From the NCBI RefSeq assembly GCF_004197395.1, contig NZ_SELS01000001.1, forward strand, positions 310,001 through 374,000: a stretch of 64,000 nucleotides of DNA, written 5' to 3'. Both the position numbers and the translations under genes were made by a program. Within the stretch, counting starts at the first letter, position 1; each line of letters opens with the position of its first letter. This stretch comes from Paraburkholderia sp. UYCP14C (GTDB taxonomy: Bacteria; Pseudomonadota; Gammaproteobacteria; Burkholderiales; Burkholderiaceae). Below, piece by piece: positions 18,055-26,687 of the stretch. A model generated the notes under the pieces. That model searched no databases. It saw only the letters and a list, made by a program, of their open reading frames with translations, and was not told where the DNA came from.

Positions 18055-18998
18055 TGTAGGGGTGAGCTAGCCCTTGGGCAAGGTTGGGCCTTTTTTCGTT
18101 GTTCTGAGTTTCTTGGCCTTTCCTTGCTTTGGTATCGGTTTATTTGCGTTGCCCCTGTGCGGGGCGGCACCTACTTTCTTTGCTGCTGCAAAGAAAGTAG
18201 GCAAAGAAGACAGCTTTATACCGCTAGCTCTTAAGCGGGGACCCGGGTTTGCGTGAGGTAGTGGTGCATCTGGAATCTGTGTTCCCGCACATTCAGCCCC
18301 GGTGACAAGGCAGTCATTCTTCCGGCGGCGCTGCGCGCGCCGATGCCTTGTTCAGGACCATCAGGCTTTTTTGGCGCATCGCCGAGGCGCTTCTCAAGTC
18401 TGATTCTTGGCAGTATTCTCCCTCCCGTCCTCCTGGCGATGCTCTCCAGTTTGAACGGCTTGCGCTTGCCGTCTTCCACCTTTTCAAGAAGCAGGAGCAG
18501 CAACTTCAACGCCTGACTATGCTTGGAACCTAATTGTTCAGGATTCCTCCTGTAATAGCGGAAGAAAGTGCGAACAGGAAGCTTCTCGAAGTCGCGCTCG
18601 ACGCAAAGGACGTCCGAACCGCCGGCTCACGCCTCGCGACGCAGCAGACCTTTTAGTTGACGTGGTGCGAGGCAAAAACGTCAAACTGACGGCTTTGAGT
18701 CGATTCGTCAATAATGGGCTAAAGGGCATTTATTCATTCAAGATGCGGCGACTCAATGGCGCCTATTTTTATTGAACTGCGACATCGCCAAGATGCATCT
18801 GAAACTGAGAAATCCGAAGTCATCGCAAATTTTTGTCAAATCAGCTTTATCTTGAATTAATGCGGTTGACTGTGCCACCTCTAGACGGTTAATTAATCGA
18901 ATGTTTCCAAGCGGCGTTGAGGACACCGAGGCCCGCGTGCGGCGAATCAGAACCAAAGCCGCGCGACAACTAACTCTCGAAATCTGTAGGAGAACGTG
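18055..18998. other. Gene-poor region with repeat element, left flank of a type VI cargo island
   Basis: About 940 bases. 18069-18099 holds GC-rich short inverted repeats ending in TTTTTT, a possible weak terminator. 18151-18201 is a REP-like hairpin element (separate entry). From 18455 to 18775 one rightward frame is open and ends 'LSRFVNNGLKGIYSFKMRR' plus 7 residues; it has no good start codon and may be a gene remnant. The base composition falls after about 18700, marking entry to the lower-GC island. Nothing else supported. Confidence 0.5.
18151..18201. repeat. REP-like palindromic element
   Basis: Two hairpins side by side: GCCCC-tgtgc-GGGGC (18151-18165) and a perfect 14-bp stem CCTACTTTCTTTGC / GCAAAGAAAGTAGG (18170-18183 and 18188-18201) with a TGCT loop. 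This bipartite form matches an intergenic repeat I know to be abundant in Burkholderia and Paraburkholderia genomes; copy number cannot be checked here as only one copy lies in the window. Confidence 0.75.
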
Positions 18999-19502
18999 AT
19001 GCGAATTTCTGTAGCAAGGGACAACGACTCGACTACGACTGGCGGAATGGTCATTGCAGTAAGCGCGACGATGCGCGACAACGGGAAAAGGCTGGCCTTG
19101 GAAGGCGAGCACGCCACCTGCGGCAACTGTAAGGGATCTTGGCCAATGCACGGAACCGGCGACGGGATGAAAAACCGTGGAAAGCGGGTCGTGGTTGATG
19201 ATGATCGTGTGCTATGCCCCTGCGGAAAGAACCGCGTTATAGCGGGCGCGGATGCCCGCTGTTTCATCAACAAGTCGACCGGCGTAGCGGCAGATAGCTC
19301 ACCACGGCAAGCTGCGCAAGATGGGCTCTATAACGAGCAATTTACCCTGCTCGATGAAGCACGCCGCCCGCTCGCGGACGTGCGATATCGGATCGTTGTT
19401 GATGGAGAACGGGCGATAACGGGGATCACGAACGGCAGTGGTCAAACTGAACGTGTGGCTACGCGCGGCCCATCAATCCTTAGACTTCAACTGGAGAAGT
19501 AG
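18999..19502 (+). CDS. PAAR-domain protein (type VI secretion spike tip)
   Basis: 167 residues. The first 95 have the Gly-rich PAAR layout: 'TGGMVIAVS', 'RLALEGEHATCGNCKG', 'PMHGTGDGM', 'VLCPCGKNRVIAGADA', with Cys pairs suited to the metal at the cone tip. The remaining 70 residues ('YNEQFTLLDEARRPLADVRYRI' region) are a small beta extension common after Burkholderia PAAR domains. PAAR proteins cap the VgrG spike and carry toxins. ATG 18999 has AGGAGA 5 bases upstream. The next reading frame begins 2 bases after its stop, so it is one unit with the toxin and immunity genes. No VgrG, sheath or baseplate genes are nearby. Confidence 0.8.
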   Translation: MRISVARDNDSTTTGGMVIAVSATMRDNGKRLALEGEHATCGNCKGSWPMHGTGDGMKNRGKRVVVDDDRVLCPCGKNRVIAGADARCFINKSTGVAADSSPRQAAQDGLYNEQFTLLDEARRPLADVRYRIVVDGERAITGITNGSGQTERVATRGPSILRLQLEK

Positions 19503-19504
19503 GA

Positions 19505-20446
19505 ATGCCGGACACTGCAAGTTGGGTAACGGTTCACGACACTGCATGTACAAACACAAATCCGAACTCATGCGTTGAAGTTCGCATTGCATTGAACCTG
19601 TTGTCATGGGAAATTCCGGATAATAGATACGGTGACAAGTTGCCGGTGATTCCATCGTCCGCACGTGTGCACCACGGAAAGATTCTGTACCACCTGCCGA
19701 TCAAAGCCACAGTCAAAAGCCGCGGCGGCGCACCGCTTTCCGGCCGCATTTTATCGATCAAGAGTAACCGTACGAACGACCACGTACGGTTTGCAAGGCC
19801 AACCGATTCGAACGGTTGCGCGATGGTCGTTCTCGAATCGCGGGAACCGGGAGACCTGACGTTATTGGTAGAGGACGAAGATATAACCGCGGTTCCTCTC
19901 CGCATAATGCTGAAAGAAGCGTGGTATGAATCTGGTTTTCACATTACGCATTAATTGCGGACGAGCGCGATGCGCACGGCCCATTGGTGCAAGCACGCGG
20001 CGTGTCTGGTAGTCACCGCCAAGATTTCTTATACGGAGCGGGCGGCGTACCAATGCAGGGAACGGGCGAAACGTTGGATCATCGCTTTGTCCGTTGGGAT
20101 GGCGGCGGCGGTGGATGGCATCACAACGCGGCCGGGAACCCGGATATCCTGAAGCATCCCGCTCAAGCGCGGCTGAGTGAAACAGACGCTGCGCACGGTC
20201 GATTTGCCGATGTTGTTGCCAATCGATCGATCGCTGTTGATCCGACCGTTATTCCAGGGCGGTCACAGGTTCGCTTCTAGCGACGGTAGCCGGGTTGTCG
20301 GTGAGCGGTCGGCAGACGATACGGGCGGGGGTATTCGCGGCGCACATATTGACCATTTCAGCGGTGCGGGGAGCGCAGCCACACGCGAATGGCAGGCGTC
20401 AGGTGGTGATCTGCAAAATGCGCGGGTCAAATTCTTGGGCTATTAG
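19505..20446 (+). pseudogene. Frameshifted 3D-domain cell-wall toxin, type VI cargo
   Basis: One coding sequence spread over three segments. Frame 2 runs 19505-19954 ('MPDTASWVTVHDTACTN' to 'SGFHITH'); sense continues at 19951 in frame 1 ('LIADERDAHGPLVQARGV', 'FLYGAGGVPMQGTGETLDH', 'VIPGRSQVRF') to 20280; it returns to frame 2 near 20275 ('DGSRVVGERSADDTGGGIRG', 'AHIDHFSGAG') to the stop at 20446. The last block has the DD-TGG...HID pattern of the 3D (Asp-Asp-Asp) fold of MltA/YuiC-type lytic transglycosylases. Intact, it would be a peptidoglycan-cutting effector of about 313 residues delivered by the PAAR protein. Two indels, near 19952 and 20275, break it unless they are sequencing errors. 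Confidence 0.75.
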
Positions 20447-20920
20447 ATGAAAATTCTGCTTCCTCTTTTGTTGTGCCTCCCGCTTTCCGCTTTCGCGCTA
20501 GACGGTACGGGGTCGATAGATTTCAACTCAGCGATCATGCCGCTATTGAATCAGCGCGCGGTCCTGAGGGAATTGGTGCTGTGCAACTTTGATATTGTCA
20601 GCGACCCAATGGGGACGCGGATTGGAGACGTTCAATCGAAAGCTTTAGGAGGGGCCAGAATTGGGCCTTATTCCATGTGGGCAAACTGGCACGGGAACTC
20701 GGGCTCAAGGCCGGTGGTTCTCACGATAAACACGCGTACAGATTTTGTCGACTCACGCGGTAGGAAGATCAGCGGAAGCTTGCGAAATGCAGTCCGAATC
20801 GAAGAGCATATCGAGAGCGTGACCATAGGACCAGCGGAACAAGGGCAGCCGGAATCTGTCCCCGGTGGACTAAAGCACAGTGTAGATTTGCGGACGTGCT
20901 CCTCAAAATCCGCCTCTTAA
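20447..20920 (+). CDS. Probable periplasmic immunity protein for the 3D-domain toxin
   Basis: 157 residues with a clear Sec signal peptide ('MKILLPLLLCLPLSAFALDG', cleavage after about residue 18). No recognised family. Its ATG follows the toxin stop codon directly, it is exported to the compartment where a peptidoglycan-cutting toxin acts, and its base composition matches the PAAR and toxin genes; these support an immunity role by context only. Its stop codon overlaps by 4 bases with the stop of the convergent hydroxylase gene (the shared palindrome TTAA at 20917-20920), so the island ends abruptly against a core gene. Confidence 0.6.
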   Translation: MKILLPLLLCLPLSAFALDGTGSIDFNSAIMPLLNQRAVLRELVLCNFDIVSDPMGTRIGDVQSKALGGARIGPYSMWANWHGNSGSRPVVLTINTRTDFVDSRGRKISGSLRNAVRIEEHIESVTIGPAEQGQPESVPGGLKHSVDLRTCSSKSAS

Positions 20921-21834
20921 ATTGCTGCCGATCCCGCTCCTGCGGTTTTTTCCCTCCGCGGCACAAACCGTCGCGTCCGAATCCATTTGGTCGCCACCCA
21001 CTTGTCCCCCGCCCGCAGCGGTGTGCTCGCATGCAATGAACTCGGATCGCACAGTCCGAACCGATTTCCATATTCAAAATAAAGCGCATGGCCGCGCTGC
21101 GGGGCGATCGACCAACCCAGCTGCGGAAACACCGTCTCTCCACCGCCTTCCACATCTTTCAGATACATCAGTAGCGTGCCCATGCGCTGGCCGCTGCGCG
21201 CGATCGACTCGCGATTCGCCTCGTTGCCTGTGATCAGATAGTCGACGTGCGGCGTCGATTCCGCGCCTTCTTCGTAGTGCAGCATTTGCAGCCCCTCGCC
21301 ATTCTCGACCGGCGTGCCGGTCAGCAAGGCAATGCGCGCTTCGATGCGCGCGATCAACGGCGTCTCGCCCAACCGGAAAAACATCCCGTGACTGCTGCGA
21401 TGACCCGCAACCACGTTGCGCCCAGTCACCGGATCGACCACGGTCGAGCGGTCGAGCCGCGGTTGCGCAAGCGCGATCAGCTGCTCGCATTCGTCGCCGC
21501 TTAGGAAGTTGGCCAGATGCACGGCAGCCGGCCGTTGTAGCCGCGACAGCACGCGCACCTTGCGCTCGCCGAGCTGGATCAGCGGGCCGTCGGGCACGCG
21601 CAGCGGTTCGGGCTCATAGCTGAGCGGCGCGCCACCGACTTCGAGCTTGTCGCCGGGCAGCGGCGCGCCATACAGAAACGCCGACGACACCGCATCGACC
21701 ATCGCCGACGCCAGCTCGGCCGCGTTGTTGCGGGCGACCATCTCGTTGACGATCGCTTGCGGTGCGACGCCCCGCGTGAGGTTGGCGGCGATCCAGTCGC
21801 GGACTTCGACGGGGAAATTGACGGTGATGGCCAT
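20917..21834 (-). CDS. Prolyl 4-hydroxylase-type 2-oxoglutarate/Fe(II) dioxygenase
   Basis: 305 residues. C-terminal jelly-roll oxygenase domain (about 110-300): iron ligands His-x-Asp in 'TPHVDYLI' and the distal His in 'QRGHALYFEY', followed by the basic residue ('LRAGDKWVATKWIR') that binds 2-oxoglutarate. The N-terminal 90 residues are a separate helical region. Related enzymes hydroxylate Pro or other residues in proteins or peptides; the target is unknown. Start ATG 21834 ('MAITVNFPVEVRDW') is preferred over an upstream in-frame start because the region before it is Arg-rich and unlike the family. Confidence 0.82.
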   Translation of the reverse strand: MAITVNFPVEVRDWIAANLTRGVAPQAIVNEMVARNNAAELASAMVDAVSSAFLYGAPLPGDKLEVGGAPLSYEPEPLRVPDGPLIQLGERKVRVLSRLQRPAAVHLANFLSGDECEQLIALAQPRLDRSTVVDPVTGRNVVAGHRSSHGMFFRLGETPLIARIEARIALLTGTPVENGEGLQMLHYEEGAESTPHVDYLITGNEANRESIARSGQRMGTLLMYLKDVEGGGETVFPQLGWSIAPQRGHALYFEYGNRFGLCDPSSLHASTPLRAGDKWVATKWIRTRRFVPRREKTAGAGSAAI

Positions 21835-22280
21835 CGGGCTGACGTTCAAGGATGTTCGTGACGGTCGGTCGCGGCGCGCGCGACGCTGGCTTGGGATGTT
21901 AGCGGTCGATTGTGACGATTCTGGACGGACGCCCCACTTTTCATTTGGCTGTCGTCTGTTACCGCATATTGCGATGCCCCGCCACGCCCAACACTCGACC
22001 CGTCTGGGTGTCCGCTCCCCTTGTACCGCGAGGTCGATGTCCCCGACCCTTCCACCGGCCAACTTGTTGCGCCCCTGTAACTCAAGCCCGGCGCAAGCCG
22101 GTTACATTCACGCATGCCCGTATTCAAGCCATCGCCCGTTTCCTTACGTCTTCATAACAACGCGTTCAGAGGGCTTCGACTGATGACAACGCGCGTGAAC
22201 CATGGCACTTTTGCGCAGTCCCGTCAGAGGACGAGCTTCCATCCGAATCTCAACACTAATATCCGCCGCCGGAGAACAAC
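21835..22280. other. Divergent intergenic region, dioxygenase / RND efflux operon
   Basis: 446 bases that must hold the promoters of the leftward dioxygenase and the rightward efflux operon. No regulator gene is adjacent and I could not identify an operator palindrome or riboswitch. The frames present lack ribosome sites and recognisable products. GGAGAA at 22271-22276 is the Shine-Dalgarno of the efflux adaptor gene. Confidence 0.45.
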
Positions 22281-23516
22281 ATGAGCGAAACCGTGTCCCC
22301 GCCGCCAAAGCGCTCCCGACGCGGGCTCATCGTCTTCGCGGTTATCGTGCTCGTGCTGATCGCGCTGGTCGTGGTTCACCTGCTGACACGCAAGAAGCCT
22401 GTGCGCGAGAACGCGGCGATCGTCGTCACCGTCGCGCAGGCGACGCTCGGCTCGATGCCGGTCACGTTGAGCGAACTCGGCACCGTCACCCCGATCGCAA
22501 CCGTGACCGTGCTGCCGCAGCTGAGCGGCTATCTGACCGAAGTCGGCTATCACGAAGGACAGGAGGTGCAAAAAGGCCAGTTCCTCGCGCAGATCGATCC
22601 GCGCCAGTATCAGATCAGCAAGCAGCAGGCGGAGGCGACGCTCGCGAAAGACCGCGCGTCGCTCGCGCAGGCGCGTGCCGATCTCGAACGCTACACGCAG
22701 TTGAACGAGCGCAAGTCGATTGCGCAGCAAACCTACGCGGATCAGCAGTTCCTCGTGCAGCAGGACGAAGCGGCCGTGAAGGTCGATCTCGCCAACATCG
22801 CGCAATTCGATCTCGACCTCGCCTATTGCCGCATCACCGCGCCGATCGCCGGCAAGGTGGGCTTGCGGCTCGTCGATCCGGGCAACTATGTGACGGCTTC
22901 CTCGACGACCGGCATCGTCGTCATCACGACCGTGAAGCCGACCACGGTGCAGTTCACGGTGCCGCAAGATTCGCTCGCCTCGATCGTGCAGCGCCTGTCC
23001 ACCGGCGCGAAGCTGCCGGTCACCGCGTATTCGAGCGACAACTCGCGCGAGATCGCGACCGGCACGCTGTACGCGGTCAGCAACCAGATGGCGACCGCGA
23101 CCGGCACCGTCACGTTGCGCGCAACCTTCGCGAACGACGACGAAGCGCTGTTCCCAAGCGAGTTCGTCAACGTGAAGCTGCTCGTCGACACGATGCAGAA
23201 TGCGGTGCTCGTGCCGACCGCCGCGGTGCAATCCGGCGCGCCGGGCGACTTCGTCTACCTGGTCAATGCGGACAGCACGGTGTCCGTGCACAAGGTCAAG
23301 CTGGGCCCCAGCGACGGCAGGAATACGGTGATCGTGTCGGGACTCGCGGCCGGCAACGAGGTCGTGACGGACGGCACGGATCGTCTGAACGACGGCGCGA
23401 AGATCCAGCCGGCGCATCCGAAGTCCGCCGCCGCGGCGAGCGACGCGGCCGCCAGCGGCACCTCCGCCAGCGGCACGAAGGCGCCCGCCGCTGCGTCGGA
23501 AGCCGCTTCGTCGTAA
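22281..23516 (+). CDS. mdtA: RND efflux periplasmic adaptor (MdtA type)
   Basis: 411 residues. N-terminal membrane anchor ('GLIVFAVIVLVLIALVVVHLL', residues 15-35), then barrel-sandwich/lipoyl strands ('LSGYLTEVGYHEGQEVQKGQ'), an alpha-helical hairpin ('QAEATLAKDRASLAQARADL'), and beta-barrel domains; the C-terminal 35 residues are a Ser/Ala-rich tail. It bridges the inner-membrane pump and the outer-membrane channel. First gene of an operon with two RND permeases and an outer-membrane factor, the MdtABC(+OMF) plan for export of detergents, bile salts or antibiotics. The symbol reflects family type, not proven orthology. Confidence 0.85.
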   Translation: MSETVSPPPKRSRRGLIVFAVIVLVLIALVVVHLLTRKKPVRENAAIVVTVAQATLGSMPVTLSELGTVTPIATVTVLPQLSGYLTEVGYHEGQEVQKGQFLAQIDPRQYQISKQQAEATLAKDRASLAQARADLERYTQLNERKSIAQQTYADQQFLVQQDEAAVKVDLANIAQFDLDLAYCRITAPIAGKVGLRLVDPGNYVTASSTTGIVVITTVKPTTVQFTVPQDSLASIVQRLSTGAKLPVTAYSSDNSREIATGTLYAVSNQMATATGTVTLRATFANDDEALFPSEFVNVKLLVDTMQNAVLVPTAAVQSGAPGDFVYLVNADSTVSVHKVKLGPSDGRNTVIVSGLAAGNEVVTDGTDRLNDGAKIQPAHPKSAAAASDAAASGTSASGTKAPAAASEAASS

Positions 23517-23531
23517 CGGACCGCCGCGCCG

Positions 23532-26500
23532 ATGAACATTTCCCGCCTGTTCATTCTTCGCCCGGTCGCAACGCTGCTGCTGATGATCGCGCTCGTGCTC
23601 GTCGGTCTGATCGCGATGCGGGTGCTGCCGGTGTCGTCGCTGCCGAACGTCGACTATCCGACGATTCAGGTGCAGACCTTCTATCCGGGCGCGAGCCCGA
23701 CCGTGATGGCGACCACCGTGACCGCGCCGCTCGAGGTGCAGCTCGGCGAGATTCCGGGCCTGCAGCAGATGACCTCGTACAGCTCGGACGGCGCGTCGGT
23801 GATCACGCTGCAGTTCGATCTGTCGCTGAACCTCGACATAGCCGAGCAGAACGTGCAGCAGGCGATCAACGCGGCGAACAGCTATCTGCCGTCGGGCCTG
23901 CCGGCGCCGCCGACCTACGCGAAGGTCAATCCCGCCGACCAGCCTATTCTGACGCTCGCGGTCACGTCGAAGTCGATGTCGCTGACGCAGCTCGAAGACG
24001 TCGCGAACAACCGCTTGGGTACGAAGATCTCGGAGGTGTCGGGCGTCGGCGTCGTGACGACGAGCGGCGGCAACGTGCCCGCGATCCGCGTCGAAGCCGA
24101 CCCGCACAAGCTCGCCGCCTACGGTCTGAACATCGACGATCTGCGCACGCTGCTCAGCTACGTGAACGTGAGCCAGCCGAAGGGCAATTTCGACGGGCCC
24201 GACCTGGACTACACGATCAACGGCAACGATCAGATCACCGATCCGAAGGACTATCTCGACACGGTGATCGCCTATCAGAACGGCTCGCCGGTCTTCATGC
24301 GCGACGTCGCGCGCGTGAGCCAAGCCGCGCAGGACGTCGAGCGCGGCGCCTGGTACAACGGCTCGCCCGCGATCGTGCTGAACGTGCAGCGCCAGCCGGG
24401 CGCGAACGTGATCCAGACGGTCAACCAGATCATGAAGGAGCTGCCGCAACTCGAATCGACGCTGCCGGCCGGCATGAAAGTGACCGTCGTATCGGACAGC
24501 ACCGGCGTGATCCGCGCGTCGGTCGCGGACGCCGCGTTCGAGCTGATTCTCGCGATCGTGCTGGTGGTCGCGGTGATCTTCGTGTTCCTGCGCAACGTGC
24601 CCGCCACGCTGATTCCGAGCATCTCGGTGCCGGTCTCGCTGATCGGCACGCTCGCGGTGATGTACCAGCTCAACTACTCGATCGACAACCTGTCGCTGAT
24701 GGCGTTGATCATCGCGACCGGCTTCGTGGTTGACGACTCGATCGTGATGATCGAGAACATCGTGCGCTATCTGGAAGAGGGCATGTCGCCGCTCGAAGCC
24801 GCGCTCGAAGGCGCGGGGCAGATCGGCTTCACGATCCTGTCGCTGACCATTTCGCTGATCGCGGTGCTGATTCCGCTGCTGTTCATGGGCGGCGTGATCG
24901 GGCGCCTGTTCAGCGAGTTCGCGGTGACGCTCGCGGTCACGATCGTGATTTCGGCGGTCGTGTCGCTGACGGTGGTGCCGATGCTATGCGCGCGGATGCT
25001 GCGCGCGCAGGCCGAGCGCCATCCGAGCCGCTTCGAGCGCATCAGCGAGAGCCTGTTCGACAAGACGCTCGCCGCCTACGAGCGCGGCCTGCGCTGGGTG
25101 CTCGATCATCAGACGCTGACGCTGATGGTCGCGATCGCGACCGTCGTGCTGACCGGCCTGCTGTATGTGGTGATTCCGAAGGGCCTGTTTCCGGTGCAGG
25201 ACGTCGGCGTGATCCAGGGCATCAGCGTCGCCGACAACTCGGTATCGTACGCGGCGATGGTGCAGCGTCAGAGCGCGCTTGCCGATGCGATCCTGAAGGA
25301 CCCCGACGTGGTGTCGCTCACGTCGTACGTCGGGATCGACGGCACCAATGCGACGCTGAACAACGGCCGCTTCCTGATCAATCTGCGCGATCGCGACAAG
25401 CGCTCGGACACCGCGCAGGAAATCGCGCGACGGCTCGCGCAGGAAGTCGCGCACGTACCCGGCGTGAAGCTTTTCATGCAGCCCGAACAGGACCTGACGC
25501 TCGACACGACCGTGTCGCCGAACCAGTACAGCTTCGTGTTGCGCGGACCGAGTCAGCAGGCGTTCCAGAAGTACGTGCCGGAACTCGTCGCGCGTCTGAA
25601 GCAGATTCCGTCGCTATCGGACGTGCAAAGCGACCTCAACACCGACGGCCTCAGCCTCAACGTCGAAGTGAACCGGCAACTGGCCGCGCGCTTCGGCATC
25701 ACGCCCGCGACGATCGACAACGCGCTGTACGACGCGCTCGGCCAGCGCATCGTGTCGACGATCTTCGAGCAGTCGAACCAGTACCGCGTGATTCTGGTCG
25801 CGAAGCCGGAAACGATGCCGACCGTGCAGTCGATCGGCGATCTCTATCTGCCGAGCCAGACCAGCAGCACGGGTCAGGTGCCGCTGTCCGGCATCGCGAA
25901 GATCGAAATCAGAAAGGCGCCGCTCGTCATTAGTCATCTCGCGCAGTTTCCGGCGGTGACGGTGTCGTTCAATCTCGCGAAGGGTGCGTCGCTGAGCACC
26001 GCGGTCGCGGACATTCACCAGGCCGAGCAGGCGATCGATCTGCCGCCGTCGATCACGTCGTCGCTGCAAGGCGCGACCGCGGCGTTCGAGGATTCGCTGT
26101 CGAGCGAAGTCTATCTGCTGATCGCGGCGCTGGTGGCCGTCTACATCGTGCTCGGCGTGCTGTACGAGAGCTTCATTCATCCGGTCACGATCCTGTCGAC
26201 GCTGCCGTCGGCGGGCATCGGCGCGTTGCTGTCGCTGATGCTCGCGGGTATGGATCTGGACGTGATCGGCATCATCGGCATCGTGCTGCTGATCGGTATC
26301 GTCAAGAAGAACGCGATCATGATGGTCGACTTCGCGCTCGACGCCGAACGCAATCACGGCAAGGCGCCGCGCGAGGCGATCTTCGAGGCGTCGCTGCTGC
26401 GCTTCCGGCCGATCCTGATGACGACGCTCGCCGCGATGCTCGGCGCACTGCCGATGCTGCTCGGCACCGGCACCGGTTCCGAACTGCGCCGGCCGCTGGG

Positions 26501-26687
26501 TCTTGCGATCATCGGCGGTCTGACGCTAAGCCAGGTGCTGACGCTGTTCACGACGCCGGTGATCTATCTGTTCTTCGACCGGATGGCCACGCGCGTGAAC
26601 AACTGGCGCGCCGAGCGCGCTAAGCGCAACGACGGCGGCGAGCCGGGCGGGCGCCCGCCGCAAGGCGGCGCGGAGGGCACGCGGTGA
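23532..26687 (+). CDS. mdtB: RND efflux permease, MdtB type
   Basis: 1051 residues, standard RND length with 12 transmembrane helices and two large periplasmic loops. Proton-relay Asp pair in helix 4: '[17 protein letters not shown]'. Conserved opening '[19 protein letters not shown]' and '[11 protein letters not shown]' blocks. Probably forms a heterotrimer with the next permease, as MdtB2C does in E. coli. ATG lies 15 bases after the adaptor gene; the stop overlaps the GTG of the next gene (GTGA). Confidence 0.88.
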   Translation: MNISRLFILRPVATLLLMIALVLVGLIAMRVLPVSSLPNVDYPTIQVQTFYPGASPTVMATTVTAPLEVQLGEIPGLQQMTSYSSDGASVITLQFDLSLNLDIAEQNVQQAINAANSYLPSGLPAPPTYAKVNPADQPILTLAVTSKSMSLTQLEDVANNRLGTKISEVSGVGVVTTSGGNVPAIRVEADPHKLAAYGLNIDDLRTLLSYVNVSQPKGNFDGPDLDYTINGNDQITDPKDYLDTVIAYQNGSPVFMRDVARVSQAAQDVERGAWYNGSPAIVLNVQRQPGANVIQTVNQIMKELPQLESTLPAGMKVTVVSDSTGVIRASVADAAFELILAIVLVVAVIFVFLRNVPATLIPSISVPVSLIGTLAVMYQLNYSIDNLSLMALIIATGFVVDDSIVMIENIVRYLEEGMSPLEAALEGAGQIGFTILSLTISLIAVLIPLLFMGGVIGRLFSEFAVTLAVTIVISAVVSLTVVPMLCARMLRAQAERHPSRFERISESLFDKTLAAYERGLRWVLDHQTLTLMVAIATVVLTGLLYVVIPKGLFPVQDVGVIQGISVADNSVSYAAMVQRQSALADAILKDPDVVSLTSYVGIDGTNATLNNGRFLINLRDRDKRSDTAQEIARRLAQEVAHVPGVKLFMQPEQDLTLDTTVSPNQYSFVLRGPSQQAFQKYVPELVARLKQIPSLSDVQSDLNTDGLSLNVEVNRQLAARFGITPATIDNALYDALGQRIVSTIFEQSNQYRVILVAKPETMPTVQSIGDLYLPSQTSSTGQVPLSGIAKIEIRKAPLVISHLAQFPAVTVSFNLAKGASLSTAVADIHQAEQAIDLPPSITSSLQGATAAFEDSLSSEVYLLIAALVAVYIVLGVLYESFIHPVTILSTLPSAGIGALLSLMLAGMDLDVIGIIGIVLLIGIVKKNAIMMVDFALDAERNHGKAPREAIFEASLLRFRPILMTTLAAMLGALPMLLGTGTGSELRRPLGLAIIGGLTLSQVLTLFTTPVIYLFFDRMATRVNNWRAERAKRNDGGEPGGRPPQGGAEGTR

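Noticed and set aside
18074-18256. A 60-codon frame with a hydrophobic start over the REP-like element
   Set aside because: It is read through the palindromic repeat; the apparent Phe/Leu-rich segment is the hairpin sequence itself, and no ribosome site is present.
22202-24733. An 843-codon plus-strand open frame across the adaptor and first permease genes
   Set aside because: Low-complexity Arg/Ala/Gly composition in the wrong frame; both real genes have family motifs in another frame.
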